Assembly (NCBI GenBank): GCA_000708835.1
Contig: DF236994.1
Coordinates: forward strand, 186,001 to 250,000
DNA length: 64,000 nucleotides
Origin: Klebsormidium nitens
Lineage: Eukaryota > Streptophyta > Klebsormidiophyceae > Klebsormidiales > Klebsormidiaceae
Direction of reading: 5' to 3'
Both the position numbers and the translations under genes were made by a program. Below, piece by piece: positions 35,867-47,927 of this stretch; position 1 is the stretch's first letter; every line of letters begins with the position of its first letter. Under the pieces are notes generated by a model. The model made no database searches. It worked only from the letters and a program-made list of their open reading frames with translations, and was not told the DNA's origin.

Positions 35867-38800
35867 ATGCAAATTACTGAGGTAGAAGCAACGGATGGAG
35901 GAGGGGATGTCAACAAGAGCTTGCAGAAGATTGAGGGAGTTGTAACGCAAATCGAGAAAGAAGCGCCAGATCTTGATCCACTTGCCGTCAAGAGCTTGAG
36001 GGGTGCGGTCACGGAGATCGGAAGTCGACTAACGGAGGAGCAGAAGTTGGCACTCTGGAAATTGAGCTACAGGATCTGGAACACCTGTGTTGAGATATCC
36101 AACGACCGAAAAGATGGCTTTCGAGAGCAAGAAGAAGAAACTCATGCCAGATTGCGCCACATTGCCTGTGATCTCCTACTTCTGGCAGGAGAGGTAGCGA
36201 AGAACATTAAAAGTGGACTCCTGAAGACTGCCTACTTCTTCTTCAAGGTGAGACTGCTTTACTCCAAAAGAGAGCAATATTCTGCATATGGTGCGTTTGC
36301 ATGACAACGTTTCGAGGTGCCTGTACTGCAACTTGAAAAGCAAGTCGGATGGATTTGCATCGGAAAAGATAAGGGATTCAACACCTGCGTCGTCTTGTGC
36401 AGACTGGGACTATCTGGGCAGAGAACTCACTCAATCTGGAGCTGGCAGAGGTAGCATTCAGCAAGGCAACTGAGCTGTGCATTAAGTATGGGGATGAAAA
36501 CCGCAATCACTTGCAGCCAGAGGAAGCGAAAGAACAACAGCAGTTGGCATTCAACATCTACACCAGCCGGGCAAAAACCGCTTCCGAGTTGTCCCAAAGA
36601 GCTCTAGCTTTGAACCTTCTTGGAAGAGCCAAAAGTGCTCTTCCTGCTCTGCCAGAGCGTCGGCTGGATCTTGCAGCGGCTTACTTCGAGATTGGAAAAT
36701 CTGTATTGGCAACCGCCAATGAGAATACCAGCGCCGAAGCTATTTCGTATTTCCAACAAGCGCAAGAGCTCTGTAGCAGCGCAGGAGATGACCAGGCTCA
36801 GAGTGAAAGCGGTCATCAATCGGGAGGCATAGCAGAACTGTACCCAAAAGTCCTCAGGTGATGGATGTGCACTCCTAAATTTTGTGAAAGTAATGGGTTT
36901 GCAGACAATAGAGTCTGCAGGATATGACCACAATCCGCTTGACGTGTATGGATCCCAGACAAGTGTTGAGCTTTAGGCGCTGGAATTTTAGTAAGGCTAT
37001 CCTTCATACTTGATTACGCACTCTATGACCAATGCTTTTCTCTTTGTACTGCAGGTATCTTGCTGCAAGTCATATCGCTACTGGATCCAAAGAGGGCTTT
37101 GAATCCGCCCTTCAAACCATATCGGTCCTCCAGAACATCTCAAATCACGCCAGCACAAGTTTTCTGTCCCTGAAAGCGCTCTGTGGCCTCGAGCGGACTG
37201 ACGAAGCCGAGACGGAGCTCACTTCTTTGATCGGACACCCTGGTGCATCTGCTGAAGTGTGTTTGAACGCAATTGAAATGATTCTGCAGTGCAAAAAGGT
37301 TGCGGCAGCTCAGTCTGCCTACAAACAGGTGAGAAATCCATTAGGTACTCAATATCGCAGACGGACGTCGAATGAAGGATGAAAGCTTGCGGGTTGGATC
37401 TGCTTATCTGCGCTTACGGTTAGATCCAGCAAAACCTATGGTTTGTGCCTGTAGAAACTTCTTTACTTGTCGGCAAGTCGTTTCAACGACGGGACGTTCG
37501 TTGCGGATACTTGTTTTGCTGTGAGGTGGCTGCGAAGGACAATCTATTCCGGTCGAGTGAGTACTTTACCACGTGCTTCGACTAAAGTTGGACTCCTTCC
37601 TTTGCAGTTACTGAAGCGCTTTCCGTCTGACACTCAACTGCCGGTCAGGATCGTCGAAAAGCTCCTGGCAACCTCGGTCGACGACAATCTTGAAGTCGCC
37701 CTGGACATATGCGCCGATGTCGCCGAGGCGGCGGAACTTGCGCATGAGCACGGGAAACCGGTGGACGCCAAGGCAATGAGTGCTCTTCATGCTCTTCTCT
37801 GGAACCGGGGCGCTTCCATCTTTTCAAGCAAGAAGGACTACAAAGTCAGCTTGAGCCTCTTCGAATCCGCGCTGCTCTTCTTATCCCCCGATAACAAGAA
37901 CAGGGGCAAATCGATGAGAGTGCTCGCGCTGTGCCACATGGGGCTTCAGGAGTTTGATCGGGCCCTCGAGTATCTCACTCAAGCAGACAAGGTGAGACAA
38001 AGATCCACTGCATTCGCAGCGTCAAGTTTGTAAAACAGGATTCTTTCAGGCAGGAACAGGACTTTGGGGCGTGCGTCAATGTGCAGAGAAGCAGCATTTG
38101 ATGCGGAACATGGTCTTGCAATAAGATAAGTCACAACGTTGGTACAAGGTACTCGATCGTGTTATCCTCCCAAAGTGGATGCAGAGATCTCAGATATCTT
38201 GCATGCACTTGAGGCCCGCTCCGCAATTGTAGATGTAATAAGGGGCTACGAACCCTATGGATTCGACACCACTGAGTTGGCTTTTGTTGCAGACGGAGCC
38301 CGGCATTTCAGCGTCTGCTGTTCTACAGTTCAAGATTGCCGTTCAGCAGAAAGACGAGAAAAGAGCTGCAGAGATCGTGGAAAAGATAATGTCATGCCGC
38401 GACTTCGAGGCCGACTATCTCAAGTAAGTTCTCAATCTTAGCCTTTTCTGATTGATCCGTTCAGAAGCTGAGGATAGGTGACCTCGTAGAAAGTTAGAAG
38501 AGAATTGATTTACGGGCTTAAGATGGCTATTGGCTCCAAGCGCGTCTGATTCGAATTCTCAACTCATGGAGCGGCGCTACTTTCTCGACTCTGATTGACT
38601 TCTCAGGTCGACGCATCTTTACCATATCCAAGTATCCGCTACTCAATGTGGATGATCTACGGATATGAACATTTCTTACCATCGTTCCTTACAGGCTGCT
38701 GTCTCACGAGGCGACTTTCTGCGGTTACACGTCGGTGGCTGTCTCCGCTCTCTCGCACCTTCTGGATCTGTCTCTTGAAAAGAAGGACGTGCAAGAAAAG

Positions 38801-40514
38801 GAAGCCATATTGCTGCGAAATCTGATCAAACTCACTGGCGACGAGACCCCAGGCGACTTCACCAGAACGATTCAGCCCTACGAGAAAGCGAAGGAAAGGC
38901 TCGACACTTTGGGAAAGGAGGTCTTCTTCGGCGGCGGCACGGTCGGAGACAAAGAAGTCAAGTGGTTCGCCGGATCGGCTTGGAACAGCGGGCTTCAGGC
39001 GGCGAGAACAGGAGACTGGCCCCTCTGCGCGCGTCTTTTCGCTTGCGCTTCGGCCTTCTACGAGCAACTTCCGGACCCGAGTCTCGAAGATCTTCAAGCC
39101 GTAAAGCTGAGCCACCTTCTGGGAGCTACCGCAGCATTGCAGCTTTCGGAAAGTCTGTCTGCGGAGGAGCTGAAAGCCGTCGAAGCGAAGTTGGAGAAAT
39201 GCAGATCGGTGAGAGATCTTGCTTGCAAAGCTGGGCAACCGAGTGCGTGTATTCCAGCATGCCGATAGATGCTTCAACTTCCACACTGCAATAAATGCGT
39301 GGCATGATGCGCATGGTGAAGGACAACGAACAATAGATAACTTTGAGTCAGTCCGGTCTTCTGACAGGTGCTCACTGAAGTCTCGAAACGGACCGAATCA
39401 TCTTCCAGTTCGGACGACGGAACCGAACTGCAGTACAAGTGAGATTTGAAACCCCCTGCGCTTCTTACTGCGTTTTACAGTCTTTGTTGTCGCAGTTGCT
39501 GGGAAGGCGTCTCTGCTCTGCTTTTGCCTTGACTATCTGTTGTCAGCCCGATTTTACAACATCTTTCTCCTCACACACACTCGCGAGACCTCACACACAC
39601 TCGCGAGATTTCCCCGCCTTCGTCTTACCAGCCTCCTAAGCTTCACCCTCAAAGGCCGGCAGAAGGACTACAAGGCCCAGATCGACATCCTGGCGCGCGT
39701 CCAAAGCGTTCCCGGCGCGACAGCTCAGCATCTCTTTCAGATGGGCCTGCAAGCAGCAGATACGCCGGGCGCCGAGAGCCTCGACGTGGCGATGGCCGCC
39801 CTGCGCGCGAGCCTGCAGATGGTCATGCGCGCGCCGATGCCGGACTACGCGCTTGCCAGCGCCATCAATAGGAAGCTCATCAACCTCGCCGACCTGAAGT
39901 GCAAAGATGGCCCAGAGGTCTTCGCCACGTACAAGGTAACAGAAACATTTCGAGTCCAGCATTTTGATAGGTCTCCTGGTTTCTGGTGCTAACAGCAGGA
40001 GGTTCGGGAATATCTAATTTCAGGCCACTCAGCAGCGACTAGACCACGGGCGCCATTTAGAAATCTCATTGCAGCGCGTCAATGAATGAAACGAGTATCT
40101 CATCGAACTCGAGAGCAACCTGCCGTGTGTTGCTTCCTTTACCATGGAGCTTTGCTAGGTACGGAGCAAAGGTGGTGGAGCTGACGGTTCCCTTAACACC
40201 GGTCCGAAGCAGGAAAACAGTTTTTGTGGGTGTTGTGACCCTTGCCTTCTCGACCTTTGCAGGAAGTCAACCAGCTCCTTGTGGGCCTCTCTGCTGGGCA
40301 GTATCCCAAAGACGAAGTCAGCTGGCTAGTCTCGACTGCTTGGAACCGGGCTGCATTTCATGTAAGATTCTCGCACAGCACAGAGGCTGAGAAGTGGATG
40401 AGGGTTGCCCTGAGTCTGCTCCAGCATGCCCCACAGATGGAGAATAAGAGGCAAATGATGACGAGCGCGTTGGATGATCTTTTGAGTAGTCGGAAGGCTG
40501 ACATCGAAGAGTAA
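35867..40514 (+). CDS. ZIP4: ZIP4/SPO22 (TEX11) meiotic crossover TPR protein, 9 exons, 918 aa
   Basis: Scaffold of the ZMM pathway that promotes class I (interfering) meiotic crossovers on chromosome axes; works with MSH4/MSH5, SHOC1 and HEI10 in plants. Exons: 35867-36247, 36403-36857, 37055-37328, 37608-37991, 38293-38423, 38695-39208, 39368-39438, 39641-39935, 40263-40514; 2757 nt, all phases consistent, and the length is close to the about 936 residues of the Arabidopsis protein. The protein is helical throughout with TPR-like motifs, for example YLAASHIATG...ALQTISVLQN and LALCHMGLQEFDRALEYLTQADK. The family C-terminal element is present: LLVGLSAGQYPKDEVSWLVSTAWNRA. The acceptor at 39640/39641 (CTAAG|C) is the weakest junction. 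No premature stop is seen. Divergent from the 52-residue gene, convergent with COG4. Confidence 0.88.
39571..39610. repeat. 20-bp tandem duplication in a ZIP4 intron
   Basis: Two adjacent near-identical copies of TCACACACACTCGCGAGA(C/T)(C/T), 30 bp upstream of the acceptor at 39640. Confidence 0.85.
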
Positions 40515-41392
40515 ACGACAAGAGCAGTTTGAGAAAACAATGTTTGCAGGCTGCAATCAAAGGATCGGCCGTTTTCTGGTCTTTCGCCTTCTCGTATGAG
40601 CAATATTCGTGCTCTGAATGAAAATAGGTTTGATGGTGTACTACATCGACGGGCCGCTGCTTTTTTTGCTACATGTTGCGAACGTAGGACCCGGCAATGC
40701 TGCGTACTTCAGTGATATCCAATGATCTTCCGCACTGATTTGTGAATCTGACAAGCATGCTCAGTGTGGCCAGCGTCATTAACGTCAAGGACGATGTTCG
40801 TAGTATAGTTTAAATTATTATTGCAAAAAATGAGAAATACACCATGAGTGCACAGCTTGTAATATACTCGGGCCGTATATCAACCTGCCTTTACTACGGA
40901 ATCTGACCGGATCGGTCACTCATTCCGGCGCCGCTTACTCTAGAGAGCTGTATACTGAGCCAAACTATCACATCGATCGGACCAGGGTACGTTAGAAGCT
41001 CATTGCCCCATGCACCGACGGTGCGGGCCCCGCACATGAACGCGTTGCAGGTCCGGCTGTGAAAGCCTTGGTTTACAATGGCGGCACCATGCGGTATATG
41101 GGCTCAGATCCAAAGACACTGCCATGATCATCCTCCTCTAGCGAGTCGTGTCACGCAATGCAGAGCCGATCGGTGTCCTGATTATCTTCCTGGCGTTGGA
41201 AAGGAATATGCAATCATGATGAAAGGTAAGGCCTGCACAGTTGCAACTATTGGATAGCCAGAGCCCTATAGTCCCCGATCAAGCATGGCTTCCATGGTCG
41301 CGTACAGCTTTTATTTTGAGTAAAAAATCGAAATGACTGCGGCAATGCGCCAGCTGACGGTTAAGACGTGGACAATATCTACAGAGGACCAA
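40515..41392. other. Intergenic region between convergent genes
   Basis: No coding sequence recognised. An AT-rich stretch around 40805-40870 probably includes 3' ends of ZIP4 and COG4. Confidence 0.5.
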
Positions 41393-44300
41393 TCATAACT
41401 TCAATTGGGCTATGGCTTCCGGCTTGAAGTCCACCCGCAAACCAAGCACTCTCCGCACTTCCGCTGGGGTCAGCCGCCACGTCATCGGCCCCGAGTTCTC
41501 GCCCCAGTAATCCAGGATCTCGCTCACTTTCTCGAGGTTCAGAATTGTGGCCATCTGCGTCAGACGCGCAAACTTGTCTCGGACCGTCCGCTGCGTCATC
41601 CCCGAGAAGTGCCCGACCAGCGTCCGAGCGTCCCGATCTAGTTGCAGCCCCCCGAGTTGATTGAACCGCTTTTGCGTCATGATGACCTCTATCCTCTTCA
41701 CTATATACTCGATAATCAAGTGTACCAACGAATCGTAGTTATTGGTGGTTAACAGCGGCTGTAACCACGTCACGTTCTGCTCCACCGCCACCAACAAACT
41801 CTGCACCCACGGGTCGTGAATCTCGTTCTCGGCGTACTGCGCCTCGGTTAGCTCGTAACCCACGGCGTTAACCGCGTCCAGGAGCGGCCGGAACCGCGGG
41901 CTGATGCTGTTGGCCAGGCCCTCTAGGCTCGAGACCGCCATCGCCTTGAGCGCCGCTGCTGTTTCGCCCAGATCGTTGAGAACGGTTTTGATCTTCTCAC
42001 GGTCGGCAGGGGCAGAGAACATCTGCACGGTAAGTCGTCGCTCAGATAAGGAAGATAAAGGTCTGCCGACGGGACGCAGTAAGTTGCATGCACACGTCGG
42101 ATTGTCGAGCGCCAAGGGCGACGATTCGGACCTTCCAACAAAAGATTCTTGTTGTGTCCTCCGTTCTGTGAACTTTGCGAAGCGCTGGTCCAGACGTCTT
42201 CTGTGCAGGCTTCTGAATTATCCTTCCTCTTGAGTCATAACTCAGAGCTGTGATATTGATTCAAGAGCACTCAAGGTGAACACGTACCGAGAAACGGCTC
42301 CGTGGTGATTACAAGGGTGCATCCGGCATCATAGACGCCGAATTCCTTCTCTTGCCTTCCAGCTCGAGCGACTGGGGACAGTTTCACGAGAGTTCCGCGA
42401 AGGAGCGAATCAGTCGCAGTAGGAACGAGACACGGAGAACACGATAGATAAGGCTAGCTGAGAAAAGCAGCCAAGCGAAAGCAAACAGCGATCACAGTGT
42501 CAAATCCAACAAACCGGGGACCTTGGGAGCGGAGACGAGCCCCCACCTCTGCGCAAAACTCGTCGAGCTCGTTCCGCAGCTTCTGGACGTACTCCGCGCT
42601 GACGTCGACGTTGTTGAGCGCGGTCGCGATCTCGGCGCCGCTCTTGGGCGCCGCGGCCGCGCCCGCGAAGAGCTTGGCCGCGAGCGCGGGCTCGCGCGTC
42701 TTGCGGTGCAGCGCCTCCTTGTACTCGTTGCCCAGCAGGTTGTTGGCCGTGTTGAGGCAGTAACACACGCACTGGACGCTGCCTGCGGGGCCCGGTGTGA
42801 ATGGGGTTGGAAAGCGCAGCAGGAGTGCGATTGGGGGTTCAGATCGACGGTTATGAACGGTGCTGACGGGATGGGAGCACCGAAGGTCTCTCCGAAAGTA
42901 AGAGAGAAACAGAACGCGGAAATGAGAGCGGAGAAAAAGAAGCAATTTGAGACCCAGGGTGTCGGATTGGACAAGCGGGAGAGCTGTTTCGTTCAAAGAG
43001 GTTCGGTTCAAGACAGAATCCTCTCGATTGCTCCGATAGGTTCCCTCAAATGTCGCTCAGCCCTTCTGTGAAAGTACAATTCGCGCCAGGGGACAACCGG
43101 GCCAGCCCCTTTCTACCTGCTGCAATCACGGCATAATCACAGAACCACCACAGAATAACCAAAGACTAACCGCAGACTAATCATAGAAAATCACAGACTA
43201 ACCGTAGTTCACACGCAGACCAACCCAGCGCAAAACGAACTTCGCCCCCCCCAATGCTCACCTGTTGAGATGGCCCGCCGCGCGCAGTTCTGCAGGATGT
43301 AGAAAACGTCATCCACCATGGATGTCGTCAGCGCGTCCTCCACGAACTCGTCGATGCGCACCGCCTTGCTGACGTTCTCACTCATAAAGTACTCTTCCAA
43401 CGTCATGTAGTAGCCCAGCAGCTCTTGGACCGCCCGGCTGAACGCCCCGGTCTTGAAGGCGTCCACTTCGCCGGGGCTCAGCTGCGCGCCACCAGCCTCG
43501 GCTTCCCGGATCTTGGCGATCATGAACTGGGGGAGAAGGAAAGGGTCTCGGGAACTTGGGAGTTTTGCGGAGATTAATCACCTGGCAATCATTGCTCGTG
43601 CCTTCGCGCAGGCTGGACAAGGCTGGCGTTCAAGTCGTTCATTACACACGCGATTGCGAGAGTGAGATAGCAAAGCCCTTCCGTCGAGTCGCGAATCGGT
43701 TTACGGCAACTTTTCTGCCAACAGTCACAGCGTTTCCTCGGTAACCAGTCCACAATTGAATCATTCCTCGTGAAGCTGCAGCTAAACTGCCCAAGGATCA
43801 GCCCGAAGACCATCTTAAGGCAATCACCGACGCTCAACCTACCTGGGAGTACTCCTCGCTCCGTTGTGTCAACAACAGCATCTCCTCCAAATACACCTCC
43901 ACCTCCCGGGGGTCCACTCCCTCCGCCGTTCCAACGCCCCCGGAAGGCTTTGCGGTGACGTCCTTGGCGTGGCGCGCCAGTTTTCGGTACTCCGAGTACT
44001 GGCGCAGTATCTGAGCGCCACGTGTCTCGCATTCGTCCTGCAGCTCGCGGACGACGTACGGGACGGCGTCCTCGCCGAAGGACGTTCGCAGCAGCTCCTC
44101 GTTTTCCTCAATCGTCAGTGCGATGTCCTGCGGGTTAGAAGTCGGTTCTGATTGACTGGAGTGTCTGGTTGATCGGGGGAATGATAGGGAAGAGATGGAG
44201 GTGGTTTAGGCTGCCCTACTGGCCTGCTGCAAAAATTTTTGAAATTTTTGCATGATTACAAATAAGGCGCCAAGAAGGAAGATAATGGATATTTTGTGAG

Positions 44301-47300
44301 GGAGGCCTCTGTAATTTCTGATTCGAGCCACACGGAGCAATGCTGCTTTTCCTGTGCGGTCACGGCGTCAAGCCGGCAGCGACGCCAAAGCACAAGTGGT
44401 CTCCGTCCGAGCTTCATGCCGTTCGATTGGAAGTGCAATTGCGATTGCAGAAGGCTACTATAGAAACAAGTACGTGAACGAACGAACCTTGAAGAGCTCC
44501 GTCAGCACTCCGACGAAGTCGGGACCGGCGCCCTTTTCGATCACATTTGAGAAGTTCAACCGAGGCTTCTCAGCGGTTCGATTGGAGGCGCACTGGCGGG
44601 CGCAGAAATGCATTAAATCAAGTTCGTGAGGGCTAACGAACCTTGAAGAGCTCCGTCAGCACTCCGACAAAGTCCGGACCCGCGCCTTTGACTGCGGGCC
44701 GGTCCATGGCCAGTACGAGCGCCTCGATGCTCTCCTTGGCGGAGGCGGAGACTTGGCCCCGCAGATACGCTGTGAATGTTCGGAGGCCCTCCTCTTGCAA
44801 CTGCGACGGTGATTAAAAACTTCGCTCAGACTTCGTTTCACTTGAGTTCCTTGAGGCGACCCGTAACCTGGCGGCGAAGGATTGGCCCTACAGATGCGCC
44901 ACGAGAATGCACAGGCCCTCCTCTTCGCCGCTCTAAAGATGCGCCGCGAACTTTTACAGGCCCTCCTCTTGCAACTTCAACCAGGTGTCGCAAAATCGAT
45001 CAAAACTCGTTTCGTTCAAAGACGTGCGAACTGCGTCTCGGTTCCTTGGGGCGACCCAAAACCTTTGGCTGCGCAGGAAGGCCGTGAACGTTTGGAGGCC
45101 CTCCTCTTGCAAATGCACGGGGTTTGTTAGAAGATCCGGTTACTCTGACAATTATGAACGAAGCATCAACCTGGTTTGTTCCGTGGGCGCCGATGTATAC
45201 AGATTATTATAACGTGCGTGCTTCCTTGGAAGTGCCAACTAGGAACATGCGCAAAGGCGGACTGCAAAACACCGAGCCTCGCCGTTGAGGAGTTTTACGT
45301 TCGAGCCCACTACTTCTGTCGCTCAGAGGGGGGAGTCTGCCGCGACCAGTCCAATATTTTGTCAGATCTGATTGCAAGCGTGCCAGGTGTGTATAAGGTC
45401 AATCGCAATGAGTGATGCGTGTTGTTTGTGGGCCAATCAGATTTCAACGAGCGTTTTGATGGGACTAAAGAATTCCTGCCCGTATGACTCAGAGCAGAGA
45501 TCCTGCTTACCTGCAGTGGGGGGTACAGCTTTGCGAAGCGCACGACCTGTTCGTGGTCTTTGCTCTCCACCGCCTGCGCAAACTTGCTCCGGATAACCTC
45601 TTCTAGCTGCTGCTTCGACTGCATCAGCTGCTCCACCTGCGAAAAAGTTCATATCGCTTCAGATCGTATGAATGTCAGGAAAAGAGGAACTTTGATAGAA
45701 GTACAGCAGGAGGAGCGCTGAGGATCTTTAAGAAAGGCAAGCTGGCAGAGCTTTCCAAGGAGAAACGGTAGCATACATACCCCCGTTCTCGGGAGTTTGT
45801 GCAGAAGCCAGCAGTAGTTGATGCCAGGATCTGCTGAAGCGCTCTTGTATAGAAGGGGTTGTAAAAGACAACTCTCCCTCAACCTGAAACAAAAGTCGGA
45901 CTTGAACCCAAATACATATGTCTAGATCCACGCACCTGCTCTCTCGCTGTCTCCGCCGAGTTCTCCTGCACCGCCGCATCATGGTACGCCCCATCGAGCT
46001 CCAAAAACGTCTCCACATACTTGGCCGCCGCCTCGTAGTCCTCGCCCTCGAGTGCCGTCTTCACGCCCTCTATGCAACTGGTGCGATCCACGATGGCGTT
46101 GATGCGCGTGATCGCGTCTTGCACCCGGGATTGCGCCATGTCTAGTTCCCGGACCTTTCCGCTCACGTGCTCTGCGAGGCTGCACGTGCTGCGCACGCTG
46201 GCGGCCATTTGGTCTGAGTCTGCTCGGACGAGCTCGAGCACCTGGGGGAGGATGATAAGGTATTGGGGATTGGGATAGGGTATGAGAAGGTGGTGCACTT
46301 AGAGCCTGTTGTGACGGGAGGGGCAAGAAGAAGGCCAGACTAAAAGAATAGGTCGTCGCTTTTTGCCCCTAACTTGTCGGGTCTCGTTGACTGGACTGAT
46401 CGGTTGAAGCCAACGAGGCAGGATTTGATGAGGCTGACCACCTGCCTCTTACCGTCCTTAGAGCGGCTACAGAGGAGATTCACAAGGCCTTGGAATGCAG
46501 CTCCCATTGGTGACCAGCAACGAGCGACCAGACCCGTGGACCATGACCAGAGTGGGGGCTTTGGTCAGAAGAATCCGTGGGCGCTTTGTTGCAAAGCAAA
46601 TACATCACCATTTAAAACGATACAATGTGGCGTTCCTTGACTGAATGAAAGTGCTGAGATCCCCTCCAACGAGGTCCGGAAGCACTCCTTCGTCAGGCCA
46701 GGATCGAGACGTTACAGGCACAATGAAGATTGATTTCACACAATTCGACGAGGAACCGTTTGCTTGCACTGCTGACTGATGACCTTGCTGCGACTTGTGG
46801 ACTCCCCAGTGGTGGCAATTCCCACCATCAAACAACCTATCAGAGGAGAAGTAGTGACTGTACCTCAGCTGATTTGTGCAGGCTGCTGAGTTTCCTCTCC
46901 AGCTCCTGTCGTTGCCCCAGCAGGACTTCCAACTCCTTGTCAATCTCCCGCTCCTGGGCAATCGTCTCATGCAGTAGCCGGGTCATAGCGCCAACATCTG
47001 CAGGATACATCGCACCGCCTCATACAGCTCTCCTTTGCAACCATCAGAAAGAATACTCGAACCCAAAACATCTTTTCCAGTTGGCTGTTTGGCACACATT
47101 GTGAGTTCAGATTGTATGGATGATCATCAGTCATGTCACCACTTCTCAGAAGTCACAGCAATCATGCTGCAGGCTTGAAAAAGCTGGTGATGGCTCTCCA
47201 AAAGCCATTACAATCTCGTGCAATGAGAATGCAGGAATATGTCACACCGCATTCGCCGATGAAGAATCGAGGCCCACCCGTCAGACCCTTGATCTTGTCC

Positions 47301-47359
47301 AGCATGCTTTGCTGTCCATCGTGGCCCGAAACCCCATTGGTAAGGACTGGCAGCCCCAT
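41393..47359 (-). CDS. COG4: Conserved oligomeric Golgi complex subunit 4, 9 exons, 740 aa
   Basis: Lobe A subunit of the COG tether for retrograde vesicle traffic within the Golgi. Exons: 47359-47278, 46997-46864, 46241-45936, 45636-45511, 44800-44642, 44127-43843, 43526-43262, 42782-42547, 42022-41393; 2223 nt in phase. The Arabidopsis protein has about 738 residues. Exon 1 starts at ATG 47359 and ends KIKGLT|D, joining the conserved VGAMTRLLHETI coiled-coil segment. Further landmarks are VSGKVRELDMAQSRV, SCIEGVKTALEGEDYE, ALTTSMVDDVFYILQ, GGLQLDRDARTLVGHFSG and the near-invariant end EILDYWGENSGPMTWRLTPAEVRRVLGLRV. The exon 44800-44642 is flanked on both sides by tandem arrays that copy its own borders. 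Head-to-head with the TrmH-family gene. Confidence 0.95.
44418..44730. repeat. Tandem duplication of the donor side of a COG4 exon
   Basis: Two units of about 150 bp. The unit from about 44573 includes the real exon end and donor at 44642 plus about 85 bp of exon. The unit from 44418 repeats GTTCGATTGGA, ACGAACCTTGAAGAGCTCC and GTCAGCACTCCGAC in the same order inside the intron, so it contains a copy of the exon end with its donor. Confidence 0.85.
44753..45120. repeat. Tandem array copying the acceptor side of the same COG4 exon
   Basis: The exon start (minus strand TTGCAAGAGGAGGGCCTCC) recurs in the upstream intron at about 44914-44927 (degenerate), 44958-44976 and 45095-45112. The surrounding sequence also recurs: TTGGCCC, CGTTTCACTT/CGTTTCGTTC, TTCCTTG(A/G)GGCGACCC. 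Full units are about 128 bp. Confidence 0.85.
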
Positions 47360-47927
47360 TGCTGAATTCAATGCAAATAAATAATTTCAGCGTTGTCCAC
47401 CAAAATGCGGCCCTCGACAGAAGCTGAAAGTCGATCAGATGGATTCCAAAGGACACGATGGCGATGGAACTAAGATCTGAAGGGAAGGACCTGTTGGTTG
47501 CTGCCAGACCCTTCAAGAAGCCAAGCAAACAGCACTTGCCACCGGCTTGCTTAATTGCTAACTGGCTCGTTGTTTGATGGATTGCCTGCAAAGCAATGCA
47601 GTGCATGATGCAGGGTCACATGCTTGTTGTGTGCGTGCATCCCTGCCGTAGAAAGTACCTTTTATTATCGGACGGTTCATGTATATGAGCAATCTTGTAA
47701 TCGGCCGGCTGATGTTGCCTTGTCGCCATCGACGGTCTCAGCTTATGCTGGTCCGCTGGAGACAAGGGAGCCCCCACCACAACTTTCAAATGCACCTGCT
47801 CAACATCAGATGCAGTGGTGGTGCACAAGGACGCCAGGACAGTTCGATGCTCTGTTGCCCACATTGGTGTTTGCTTTAGCGCGTCGAAAGCTTCAGAGGG
47901 GCTCAGAAGGAGACTCTTTGTGGCAAG
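47360..47927. promoter_or_regulatory. Shared upstream region of a head-to-head pair (COG4 / TrmH)
   Basis: 568 bp between the two start codons, the shortest divergent spacing in the window, so a bidirectional promoter is likely. No defined element is visible. Confidence 0.5.

Noticed and set aside
42523-43071. + strand frame of 182 codons
   Set aside because: Overlaps the COG4 exon 42782-42547 in antisense; no recognisable features.
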